Shown here in pieces: positions 54,807 to 64,000 of a stretch of DNA of 64,000 bases (the first letter of the stretch is position 1; the number at the start of each line of letters is the position of its first letter). The notes beneath the pieces are model-generated. The model saw only the letters and a program-made list of their open reading frames with translations. It ran no database searches and was not told the origin of the DNA. Source of the stretch: Durusdinium trenchii (lineage: Eukaryota; Sar; Dinophyceae; Suessiales; Symbiodiniaceae); contig CAXAMN010021362.1 in the NCBI GenBank assembly GCA_963970005.1, positions 1,240,511 to 1,304,510 on the forward strand, in the 5' to 3' direction. Both the position numbers and the translations under genes were made by a program.

Positions 54807-57447
54807 GCAGTTGGCTTGGATGGAGATGAATGTTCAGTGCGAGTGCCTGCTTCTCTCACAGGTCGTCAGCTTCGAAAGATCATCAGCGACAAGCTTCCTC
54901 CCAAAGCTGGTGCAAGAGTTGCGCTGCAACAAGGACCTGAGATGCTTCTTCTAGACAAGACCCTAAGAGAATCCTTTGGGCTTGTAGACTCTGCATGTGT
55001 GACCTATGTTTACATACCTGCCAGCCTCTATGAAGCCTGGAGATTGCTTTCAGGCTTGCCCGTTGCTGATCACGCGAGTGCGCTGGAAGGCATGACCCAA
55101 CTGGAAGGTCTTTCAAAGGCTCATCAGCTTGAGACACTTCCAAGGGGCCTCCACAGCCTTGTGTTTGGCTTTCACTTCAGTCAAAGTCTGGAGACTGTGA
55201 CTCTGCCCTCTCAACTCCGGAACCTCTCATTTGGTCGAGATTTTAACCAAAGCTTGGCAGGAGTCACCTTTCCTGAAAGTCTTGAAAGCATGACATTGGG
55301 TCAACGTTTCAACCAGAGTTTAAATCAAGTGAATTGGCCCGGCCTGCGACACTTGACCCTTGGCGATTCCTTCAATCAGAGCTTGGAGAAGGTTTCTTGG
55401 CCTAAATGCCTTCAGAGTCTGACTTTCGGCAGAGATTTCAACCAGAGTTTGACCGGAGTTGCTTTGCCCTCGACCCTGCAAAGTCTCACATTTGGCGATC
55501 AATTCAACCAGAGCTTGAAGGGAGTTACTCTACCTGCCAGCCTTCAGATTTTGGTCTTTGGATACTTGTTCAACCAGACCGTGGACGATGTACTTTGGCC
55601 AAGAAGCCTTGAGAGTCTGACATTTGGGGATGATTTCAATCAGACTTTAGACGCGCTCAGATGGCCTCAAGGTTTGAAGCATTTGTCATGTGGTGATTTC
55701 TTCAACCAGCCCTTGGATCGCGTTTGTTGGCCCACAGGCCTCCAGAGCCTACGCTTGGGGCATTTCTTCAACCAGCGGCCAGACGGAGTGACATGGCCTC
55801 GAGACCTTCAAACTTTGACTCTGGGAGACGAGTTCGCTTCGGAAAGCTTCACTTGGCCGAGGCACTTGCGCAGTTTGAGCGTTGGCAAAGGCTTCAAAGG
55901 CTTCAAAGGCTGGAGGTGTGAGGAATCGCATTCGCCTTCATGCCTGGAGACTCTTGTTTGCTGTGAGCTTCACCACTTGGATGAGACGTTGCCCGCGAAT
56001 TCCAGCGGATTCAAGCAGAGATGGGACCGTGACCGGTCCGCAATGTGGGGTGGTTTAAAGCACCTGAGTTTGGGTGAGTTCAACCAGCCAGTGGATGCAA
56101 TTCGATGGCCGGAACATTTAGAGACCTTGACCTTGGGTGATGAATTTAATCAGACTTTGGATGGCGTTCAGTGGCCAGAGGCGAAGACGGGGAAAGCAAT
56201 TCTCAAAAAGTGTTACGTTCGTAGCTTCTTGTTACTAGTAGCATGGCCAGGAGCGCCCCTAGTAGTGATGATCTTGCTACATCTTGCTACTAGTAGCGAT
56301 GCACTTGTTACTAGTATAGATGCTTCTTCTTGCCCGAACTTACCTGCAACAGTCAGGTTTTCCAAGCAAATCACTAGTTTTGATCAAGGTCTGCAACTGA
56401 ACCATCATCATCCACTGTTACTAGTATAATGGGATAGACTCAACTTAAAATCATCTTCCTCTTTTGGTGGACACTCCCTGAAGGAACTTCCAACATTCAC
56501 GTCGATGGGTTGGTAATGTTTGGTGTGGATGGGTTGGATGCCCTGGCCGATGTTCCCAACTCAGGGGAGTAGTTGAGTCGATTTGCTCCGTTGGAGTGGG
56601 CTTCTGTTGAGAAGAATGCGAACCTGCAGATTGAGAACCTGCAACATCGTTTTGGTTAGTTGTGTCGACGCCCCACTCCAACGGGTTCCTTCGAAAATAC
56701 AAAGGATACAAAGAATACCAAAGACACAAAACCCTCGTGCAGCGACCGGTTTTTCTTCCCTGGCAGGGTCTTCTAGAGCTGAAACTGGGCAACAAGTTCA
56801 ACCAGAGTCTCCAGCAGATCACAAGCTGGCCAGGTGGGCTACAGAGTCTTAGTCTCGGAGATCAATTCAACCAAACGTTGGAGAAAGTCGCTTGGCCCAG
56901 CGGCCTTCAGAGCTTGATCTTTGGCTACTTCTTTAACCAGACCTTGGCATCTGTGGCTTTGCCCAGGAGCCTCCAGTGCCTGGTCTTTGGATGCTTGTTC
57001 AACCAGAGTTTGGAAGAAGTGGTTTTGCCCAGCAGCCTTGAGGCTTTGACACTGGGTGATTGTTTCCATCAGAAGTTGGATGGTGTTACTTGGCCCCAAA
57101 GCCTTCAGAGTCTGACCTTTGGCGCTAATAGCGTGCAACGTGTCCAGCGCGATGTGCTGCCCATGAGCTTGAAATGCCTGGTATGTGGTGGCTTTCGATT
57201 GAGCACGATGATGCTCCAAAGAGTGGTGTGCTTTCCTTGCGCGTGCGCGTGCGCGGTCGGGGGCGCGCGACAACCGGGAGTTCCCGTCCACCCAGCTGGG
57301 GATGGAGATCCGGGATTTCCTGGTGGTTCCTTAAATCATGACATGGTTCGTGGAGGTTTTCCACCACCTGTTTGGTCTTTGGAATTCGAGGCCATTTTCC
57401 CATCCACGTCCACCATGATTTCAGAGAGTGGGTTGGCTGTTGATTGA
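54807..57447 (+). CDS. FNIP-repeat protein, gene 2, split by a GC-AG intron
   Basis: Exons 54807-56180 and 56767-57447. Joining them gives ...GVQWPE|GLLELKLGNKF..., an unbroken FNIP repeat. The 586-bp intron starts GCGAAG, ends TGGCAG and is phase 0. The N-terminal ubiquitin-like part is the same as in gene 1, followed by about 13 repeats before the intron and five after. Repeats at 55850-56045 are degenerate (GKGFKGFKGWR). The family-typical ending LVCGGFRLST is reached near 57208. The frame then runs on through Cys/Ala/Gly/Pro-rich text to TGA at 57445-57447, so a further intron or a truncated end is possible. The initiator exon was not found. Confidence 0.78.
56219..56428. repeat. CTAGTAG-family repeat island in FNIP gene 2 intron
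   Basis: GTAGCTTCTTGTTACTAGTA, GCATGGCCAGGAGCGCCCC, TAGTAGCGATGCACTTGTTA and a final CACTGTTACTAGTATAATGG. Read through from the upstream exon it is open as SFLLLVAWPGAPLVV, so a missed GC donor would wrongly add it to the protein. Confidence 0.8.
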
Positions 57448-57449
57448 AC

Positions 57450-58630
57450 CAACGCCAGGCCGAACGCCAGGAGCCTGCTGCAGTTCGCAGCAAGCCTTTG
57501 ATGCGGCGGCGACAAGTCTTTGCGGAGGCCCGCGGCGCTCATTGTTTGGGGCGAAAAGGGACCACTTCACGAGGGATTCAACGTCGCAAGAACATGATGC
57601 GCTGGGATGAAGCGGTCCATCCAGGTTGCCTTATGAAGGCCCTTGAGGTCCATGCTATGGCTGTTGCTGCGCGCCCAGGTGTCTCCAGCAGTGGTGGCGG
57701 GTGGTGCTCAAAGAGAAGCGCGCTCTCGCGATGCGAGTTGTAGGGCTGTTTCATGGAGCGCACAAGTCCAGTTCTTGCACCAACAAAAGGGTCTTTGTCC
57801 CAAGACGAGTTCTTCAGAACACATGTCCGACCTCCATTTTGAACACCCCCCCCGACTTCGCCACAAAAGGGCCGAACATGGCAGAAGCGTCGCGGGAAAA
57901 TAGCAGCTGGCCGCGACGAAAAGAAGGTGTAGACCTCACTAAGATGAAAGTGGAACATAGAAACACATAGGCCCCTGAAAGACCACTTGGTGGGAAAATC
58001 TCCACCTCCATGTGATGCACCACCTTTGAACGGTCATGGGCTGATGTTTGGAGACGGGCCGTCTCCCAGCTGGAGTGAGGCCCTGGAGATTGGATCCACC
58101 AAACACATTCCCCACAAATGTCCAGGAAACGCAGATTTGTGGCACCACCGAAGTTTTCAGGAAGTTCCTAACTGGGATCACCCAAAGACCATTTTTTAAA
58201 TCGTCTTGAAGTGGGTATTCAGATGAGGAGGCCGACACATCTTCAGAGACCGGCATGAGGTGTACAAGCCTCTGACTGGGGTGACACGGCCTGAAAACCC
58301 ATGCCGTCAAGCTCAGACCGAGTGACCGTCTTCTGTTGGACCGCTTTCTTCACCAACCAAGCTGACCAACACCCTTATCGACCGGTGGACGCTTCGTTTT
58401 CCTGGACACGCACCGCCTAGTAGGTAGGCATGGCCACCCAACATGGCCACCTTCGCTTCCCTTTGGGATTCGCCCAGAGTTCTTTGCGCCTCCAAAAAAT
58501 GGGGAAACCACTTGTTGGGTTTGGCAGAGACGCCGGCCGCCTGCCTTCAGCACTTGGCTCAGTGTTTGGAGTCCGAGGGATGCAGGCCACGCAGCTGGAC
58601 GAAGATCAGGAGAGCCGAGCTGTTCGAGTC
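57450..58630. other. No confident gene
   Basis: Frames at 57444-57743 and 57701-57970 are GC-rich and contain helix-like text (VVLKEKRALAMRVVGLFHG). They overlap and have no recognised domain. A short block at about 58138 (GCACCACCGAAG...TTTCAGGAA) recurs at about 61667. Confidence 0.35.
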
Positions 58631-58635
58631 GAGGG

Positions 58636-58784
58636 TTGCTAGCAGCTTCTTCTTACTAGTAGTATGGCCAGGAGCTACAAGTAGCTTCTTGCTCCTAGTT
58701 GCGATGTCCTTTGTTCCTAGTAGCTTCTTGCTATTAGTAGCGATGCCCTTGTTACTAGTAGCGATACACCTTGTCACCAATAGC
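58636..58784. repeat. CTAGTAG-family repeat island, six or so units
   Basis: Longest simple array: TTGCTAGCAGCTTCTTCTTA, CTAGTAGTATGGCCAGGAGC, TACAAGTAGCTTCTTGCTCC, TAGTTGCGATGTCCTTTGTT, CCTAGTAGCTTCTTGCTATT, AGTAGCGATGCCCTTGTTAC, TAGTAGCGATACACC. Confidence 0.85.
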
Positions 58785-58789
58785 TGTCT

Positions 58790-61170
58790 TTTTCACATGA
58801 CACTGGTGCCGGTGTGTTGCTCCTTGGGAAGACTCGGGAGCGCCTGGATGGGGGACATGGATGCTATCCTTCCATCGTTTTCCGATGCTCTGCGCCTTTG
58901 GCGCGGAGTTAAGAACCGGTTTTTCGGTTCCTGGGACCGTGCGAACGTCGGAGTTGGATCGTCTTCCACGGGGTCCTTTGGAGTGAAGCTGAGCCGGTTT
59001 TCGCTCCGGCCACCCGGTTGAAACCTTTCTCAAAGAAGCGATGCGAACGTGGATGAAATTGGAAGATTCCATGGTCTGTCTTGGAAGATTCGTTTCCACA
59101 AAGAAGGGGTTTCCTTCTACTTCCGAACGTGGGTCGGTTCGTGTACCACTTAACATGTTGGGCTCCCAAGACCCCAAAAGCACCAGTCGAACCATGTTGG
59201 GCGGATCGCCGGATCGCCTGCCTTGAAGTTTGGCAAAAAGCGCACATTGGATGTACTGTATTGTGATGTTATGATGTCCATTGGACACCCATTGGATGGT
59301 CCAAGCATGTATATTTAATTACAATTAATATACATTAAATTATGTGTGTAGCTGCAGATTCCAGCTGATTTAAGCTCAAGGCTAGACACCATTTCCAAGG
59401 CCTTCCTGATTCCCTGGCCCCACTCAACCTGATTCTCTGGGTTTCGGAGCTGAGACGAGGGCCATGCAGCCTTTGCTTTGCAGAGTCATTCTTGACACAG
59501 ACAGCACAGACGCCCATCAAGTAGCACCTCGTAGCACTCTGGATCTACCACCGCACCTGGGTGCATGGACAGTCGGAAGCACCGATGTGGTGATACACCC
59601 CAGGACCACACTTTTTACTACATTTTTTTATAATACTGCTGCGCCGCTCGCCAGGAGAGCGCCACTGCCACTGAGCTCGAAGATGAGTTTGGAGCCACAG
59701 CACCGAAAGATCTGTTTCGTCGAAGCACAGCTCAGATAGAAGCGGGGTCACCCGAGACCCGAACCGGGCTTGGCGGCATGAAGACTGGAAGACCACGTCG
59801 TTCGGGTCAGACGAACTCAGGGTCGGGTCTCGGAACCAGGGCGTCTGTGTTATTTGGTCCAAGCAAAGGATATCAACACATATCAACAGCTCAATGGATA
59901 ATTCATATATTTAAGATACCTTGGGTTAACATAAGTTATTGCTTGGCCAGTCAAGAGTTTTCCAAGACCAATCGGTGGCAGTCACCAGATCAACCATAGG
60001 AGGTCAAGACCCGGCAAGAGACCACAAACAGTGTCAGAAACCCTAGGGAACCCTAATTAGTGCTACCACACTGTTTGGGGAAAGACTCATGACATCGCGC
60101 CTCACGACATCGCCTTTGCTTTGCCTCATCGTCCGGCGCCCTCGCGCCCTCGTGCCCTTCCCGGCCCTGGCGCCGGGGAAAGCCGCTCCCTGCGGTTCGG
60201 TGTCATCGTCGACTCGGGGTTGGATGGTCACCCGACACCCATGAGAGACTCGACTCTTCCAGGGAGAGTGAACTTTTTTAGACCCCAATGATGTCCAGTA
60301 TTATTCTACGATATCTTGACCGGCTGAAGTAAAGGAAGTTCCCCAAAATCAGGTCCCCAGACATCGCAGGAAGCATTCTTTTTATAGTCTGACCGACTCC
60401 CAGGGCAGACTCCAATGATTCGAAACCAGGTCAACCAGCCATGGCTGTGGGTCATGCCCGGAGATCCGTGGTATGACCATGTCAGGCGACGTCTGTTCTG
60501 CTCACGACCCACTGGTGGGACAATCCAGGGTCCCCCAATGCCACCCACCATGTCTTACTCCCCTGCTATTCCGACCACAATGGACCCGCAAAACCACGTC
60601 GGGTTGGTCGGAAGATGGTCGAAACCACAGGTCAATTCTCAGGTTCTAATCTAGGGCTAAGGATGGCTAAGGGTATTTCTTGTCCAATGACCTGACGTGT
60701 GCGTTCGTCGAACGAAGGCTCGAATGGTTGAACGGTCGCGAGCTGACATCAGGCCAGTGGAAGCAGAGGCACAGTGGATCTTCGTGGATTTCGCGGTTCT
60801 TTGGATCTTTCGAGACACCTGGGTTTTTCCTCCCCAACTGGACACAGGTGTTTGGATCAAAAGAGAACACTAGACCTGAAACTGCCAGAAACTTCGGATC
60901 CAGCGATTCGGACCCCGACGACTATTCCCTTGCTTCCGGACGGGAGCTGATGTTTTGGGAACTCCGCGGTGGGACCGGTTGGAACTCCGTTTCGACCGGT
61001 GTTGGTTGTTGTGGGGAAAAGCGAACGTGTGGGCGACCGTGTGGGCGAACGTGTGAGCAGAAGCGAGCAGGTTTGCGTACTGGTTTGCCCGGTTTTTTGC
61101 GTGGCCCTGGTTGATTTCATCGCCCCAAAACCGAGCAAGGAGTTTTACACTACAAAGCAGGGTCGTTCCC
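58790..61170. other. No recognisable gene
   Basis: Several frames of 100-180 codons, none with a domain. A GC-rich island at 60.13-60.25 kb contains one protein-like stretch (LRFGVIVDSGLDGHPTP) without clear boundaries. AT-rich text at 59310-59340. Confidence 0.4.
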
Positions 61171-61178
61171 ATTTTTTA

Positions 61179-61288
61179 CAGTGGTTTCAGAGGACCAAGC
61201 ACAAGTTACCCGAAGGGGTGGTTGATAGGGACCCCCAGCTGTCTAAGACATCTTTCGGGGTTGTGCCATCGAACCTCTGAAACCACTG
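61179..61288. mobile_element. Tc1/mariner-like MITE, second copy
   Basis: CAGTGGTTTCAGAGG at the left and CCTCTGAAACCACTG at the right form a perfect 15-bp TIR, flanked by TA on both sides (61177-61178, 61289-61290). Internal GGGGTTGTGCCATCGAAC matches the copy at 46881-46985. Confidence 0.75.
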
Positions 61289-61299
61289 TAAGTGGTCAT

Positions 61300-62505
61300 C
61301 ACTGAAGGCGAGTTCGTAGTCCATAGGAGTCAACCTTGAGTCAACGCATCGCTGCTTTTTTTGGGACTTTGGAAGGATTTGCTCTATTTGATGATGCTAA
61401 CACCACGAGAGGATGGATGTCAAAGAGTCTGAGGAAAGAGTAGTGCTTTGGTGTCCGACAAGTCAAACACCTGATCAAACATCCCACTGTAGTCCAATTC
61501 CCATGTCAAAACCATTGTCAAAACCCTACCCAAACATTTAGTGGACCCAGTTCGACCCAGTCGACTGTGGAATCTCTTCACCCAGTTGACTGGTTGGTTT
61601 TCTTCGCGACGCACATGGAAGAGATCGCACGGATACCCCGATGAAGTGTTGGATGGTGGACCCCGATGAAGGGCACCACCGAAGGGTTTCAGGAAATTCC
61701 GAATCACTTGGGTCAAAACGAGTCGTCTGTTCTCCCAGAGCTGTGATTTGAGGCTTTCAAACCCACGAAAATCATCAGAAACTGCCAGAGAATCTGATGA
61801 AGGAGATTGAAGGATTGATGCGGACAAGGGAGCTAGGAGCCCAACAATGGCGCCGGTTTTCGCATCCATCGCTGGCTTCAGCAGCCTTCTCTTGGCTCGA
61901 AGAGATTTATATAATGTGGAGCTGTTTAGAGGAGGATGCTGTGAGCTTCCAGGAGTTAACATCCCGGAAGTTCATCTAAAGTCAGACACTGAGCTGGATT
62001 GCAACAAGACGACCAGGTTGTGACATCCTTTTGGTGCCTTTCGATGGAATACAGGTTGGGTCTCTCTTACTACCTGTAACAGTCGGTAAACAATTATCAC
62101 TATCCAAAAGAACCATCATCATCCACTGTTACTGGTAAACGACTCAAAATATAGGTTCCATTGGTCTTTTTGTCATGTTGATCATGTTAGTGAGTCACCA
62201 AAGAACCCGCAGGAAGATTGCTCTTGGGACTCATTTTTCCGAATGTGGCCCCGTGTGGCAAATACCAACCACTTCCGATCAATCTGCAAAAAGCCTCTTC
62301 GTCGCCTCCCCTCCTCAAAACCACCCTTCACCCACCCTTCACATGTGTTCGTCCTTCACACCACCGATCAGATGAACACGGGTTTTTCCCAGAGGTCGGT
62401 CGCCGTGCGCGAGACACGACACCGAAACGATGGACCGCGCGGATCGGCCTGCGGCGAGTGGAGGCGGGAGGCGTTCGGACCGAACCGGACCGGGCTAACC
62501 CAACG
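61300..62505. other. No recognisable gene
   Basis: A 180-codon minus-strand frame (61420-61962) has no recognised domain and no exon-like codon bias. A motif AACCATCATCATCCACTG at 62111 belongs to the dispersed family described at 25411. Confidence 0.4.
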
Positions 62506-62510
62506 GGGGG

Positions 62511-62668
62511 ACTACTAGTAGCAAGGTGCCTTACTAGTAGTAACAAGTGCCTTACTACTAGTAACAAGAAGCTATTAGTTAATTTAAGTTAAATTTAATT
62601 CTAATAGCTTTTTGTTACTACTAGTAAGGCACTTGTTACTACTAGCGTGGCACTTGTTACTACTAGAT
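62511..62668. repeat. CTAGTAG-family island forming a 40-bp inverted repeat
   Basis: Arms 62539-62578 and 62601-62640 are complementary at about 38 of 40 positions (AGTAACAAGTGCCTTACT... against ...AGTAAGGCACTTGTTACT), separated by 22 bp of T/A-rich spacer. Further units lie on both sides. Confidence 0.85.
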
Positions 62669-62669
62669 A

Positions 62670-63460
62670 GGGGTTTCAGCCAATCTGACCGGAATCGGCT
62701 GATCTGAACTCGGCGCGAGGGCGGATGAACAAGATTGCTGAGCGTTCGGGAGAGAGGGCGTAAGGCGGAGAGGATTGCTGAGGGCGTTCGGGAGAGGGCG
62801 TTCGGGAGAGCTTGTTCCGATCCTCGGGATCTCTGAGATCTTTGGAGAGATCAACATGAACTCCGGCATCTGAGCGTGCTTCGTTCCAGGTGTACCAGGG
62901 ATGTGCGTGCTTCGATGTGATAGAAGCCTTTGTCTCTCAGAAGAGGTAGTCCCACAAAACCTCCGAACAGGCAAAGATGGAAGAAGGATAGTAGGATTTA
63001 TAGATGAACAACGCATTGGTTGTGGCATACTCCGGACTCCATTCCTTTTCTCCACTCAGTTTCAGAACACCTCTCTGCCTGAACCGCCTGGCCCTAAACG
63101 CCAGGCTACGCGCTGCCGGCGCGGCCCAACCGGCAAGCCTTGGAGGCGCCACCTGCGCGGGCGAAGCCACGGACTTCGGCGCAGGCGTGTGGATAGGGGG
63201 GCGAAGAGGGCGAACGGCGAACGCGCGTGCTTCTTTTTTCTTTCCCATTCTTTTTTCCTCCAGTTCTTTTCTTTGGCTTCGTATTATTGCAAATCTTGCT
63301 CTTTCAATCCAGTGGGGTTGTCGGTGTTGTGAAAGGAGCCTTGGACCAAGAGCTTCGTGGCGAACTCGAAGCTTTTTTTCCTTTTTGTCCTCCACACTCA
63401 GATTTCCGATGCAAATGAACGGTCACACTTCGGGTGACTCAGCATTCGTCATTTGGAGGC
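62670..63460. other. No confident gene
   Basis: A GC-rich island (63.08-63.22 kb) after TTTCAG looks exon-like in composition, but neither frame gives a recognised protein. GGGAGAG/GCGTTCG direct repeats at 62740-62810. Confidence 0.35.
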
Positions 63461-63462
63461 CG

Positions 63463-63597
63463 CCACTAGCCTACTGATGTAGAGTGATGAAACCACTAGC
63501 CCCTCACACACACATTGATGTTGGTTTCATCAGAATTGATGTTGGGTTCACTAAACCTACATGTTCCTTTTGCCACAAACAGTAGGCTAATTAGTGG
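63463..63597. mobile_element. Foldback element, ends CCACTAGCCTACTG
   Basis: Left CCACTAGCCTACTG (63463-63476) opposes CAGTAGGCTAATTAGTGG (63580-63597), identical except for a 4-bp ATTA insertion. Internal GATGTTGG(T/G)TTCA is duplicated. Confidence 0.45.
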
Positions 63598-64000
63598 TTA
63601 CCTAAACAGTAGGCCCTCTCCGAAACAGCTGTGCAGCTGTCACAGCTCTCTCAAAAAGGAAGAAAACTCGGCATTCATGTGCAAGGCGGGACATTCCAAT
63701 TTGGATGTCTTCTATAGGTCGTCAGGTCGTCTGTGTTTCACTCAACATTTTGCGGGGATGCGGGGAGATCCAGAAAAGTTGGAGACCACTCCTGTCTTAG
63801 CCTGCCGCGAAACTTCCACCGTCTCGAGTCTGCTTCGATCGCGCGGAACTTGGTGCCACGACCGTCGTGTTGGGCTCCAGCTGAGTTGCGCCAGCAACGC
63901 CGGATTTGATGGAAAAATGGACACATTCTCAAAGGATGACACAGCAACATCCTTCAGCACTAAAGACCTAAAGGTGTCAAAGTCGTTGCAGGATCCGCAT

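Noticed and set aside
56181..56429. Continuation of FNIP gene 2 through SFLLLVA-like residues to a stop at 56427-56429
   Set aside because: The added residues are the CTAGTAG repeat. Splicing at GC 56181 restores a full FNIP repeat with the downstream exon.
61420..61962. Minus-strand 180-codon frame
   Set aside because: No recognised domain, codon use like surrounding non-coding DNA, and part of it overlaps a short dispersed repeat block shared with 58.1 kb.

Overview
The window looks like nuclear DNA of a dinoflagellate, most likely a Symbiodiniaceae/Suessiales alga (inference). The evidence is as follows. One gene is cut into at least 19 short GC-rich exons whose introns start with GT, GC or GA and end in AG followed by G. 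FNIP-repeat proteins lie in a same-strand tandem pair. A CTAGTAG-cored repeat that translates as SFLLLVA-like strings is scattered throughout, and there is a decayed copia-type retrotransposon. No bacterial operon, tRNA, rRNA or CRISPR feature was seen.

Layout. 0.4-5.3 kb: a broken Ty1/copia-like element in which reverse transcriptase thumb, RNase H and an extra C-terminal domain are readable, while integrase and protease are missing. The element is flanked and interrupted by DNA packed with small perfect hairpins. 5.8-22.6 kb: mostly non-coding, with microsatellites, repeat islands and a few isolated candidate exons. 22.65-23.73 kb: a frameshifted FNIP-repeat pseudogene. 24-28.3 kb: one clean ankyrin mini-exon and several unassigned candidate exons. 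29.0-29.85 kb: a 50-bp satellite broken by an assembly gap.

33.17-50.24 kb is the best-supported gene, a dipeptidyl-peptidase I (cathepsin C) with complete exclusion domain, propeptide and papain-fold catalytic domain. I assembled it from 19 exons that join in frame with no residues missing inside; only the exon carrying the initiator Met was not found. Its introns hold two converging ankyrin fragments, a foldback element, a TA-flanked Tc1/mariner-like MITE and a group of unexplained open frames.

51.69-57.45 kb carries two FNIP-repeat genes in tandem. Their N-terminal ubiquitin-like segments are almost identical at the DNA level, whereas their repeat arrays are clearly different. The second gene is split by a GC-AG intron containing the CTAGTAG repeat. 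57.5-64.0 kb has repeat islands, a second copy of the TA-flanked MITE, a large inverted repeat and no gene I can identify. All confident genes are on the + strand.
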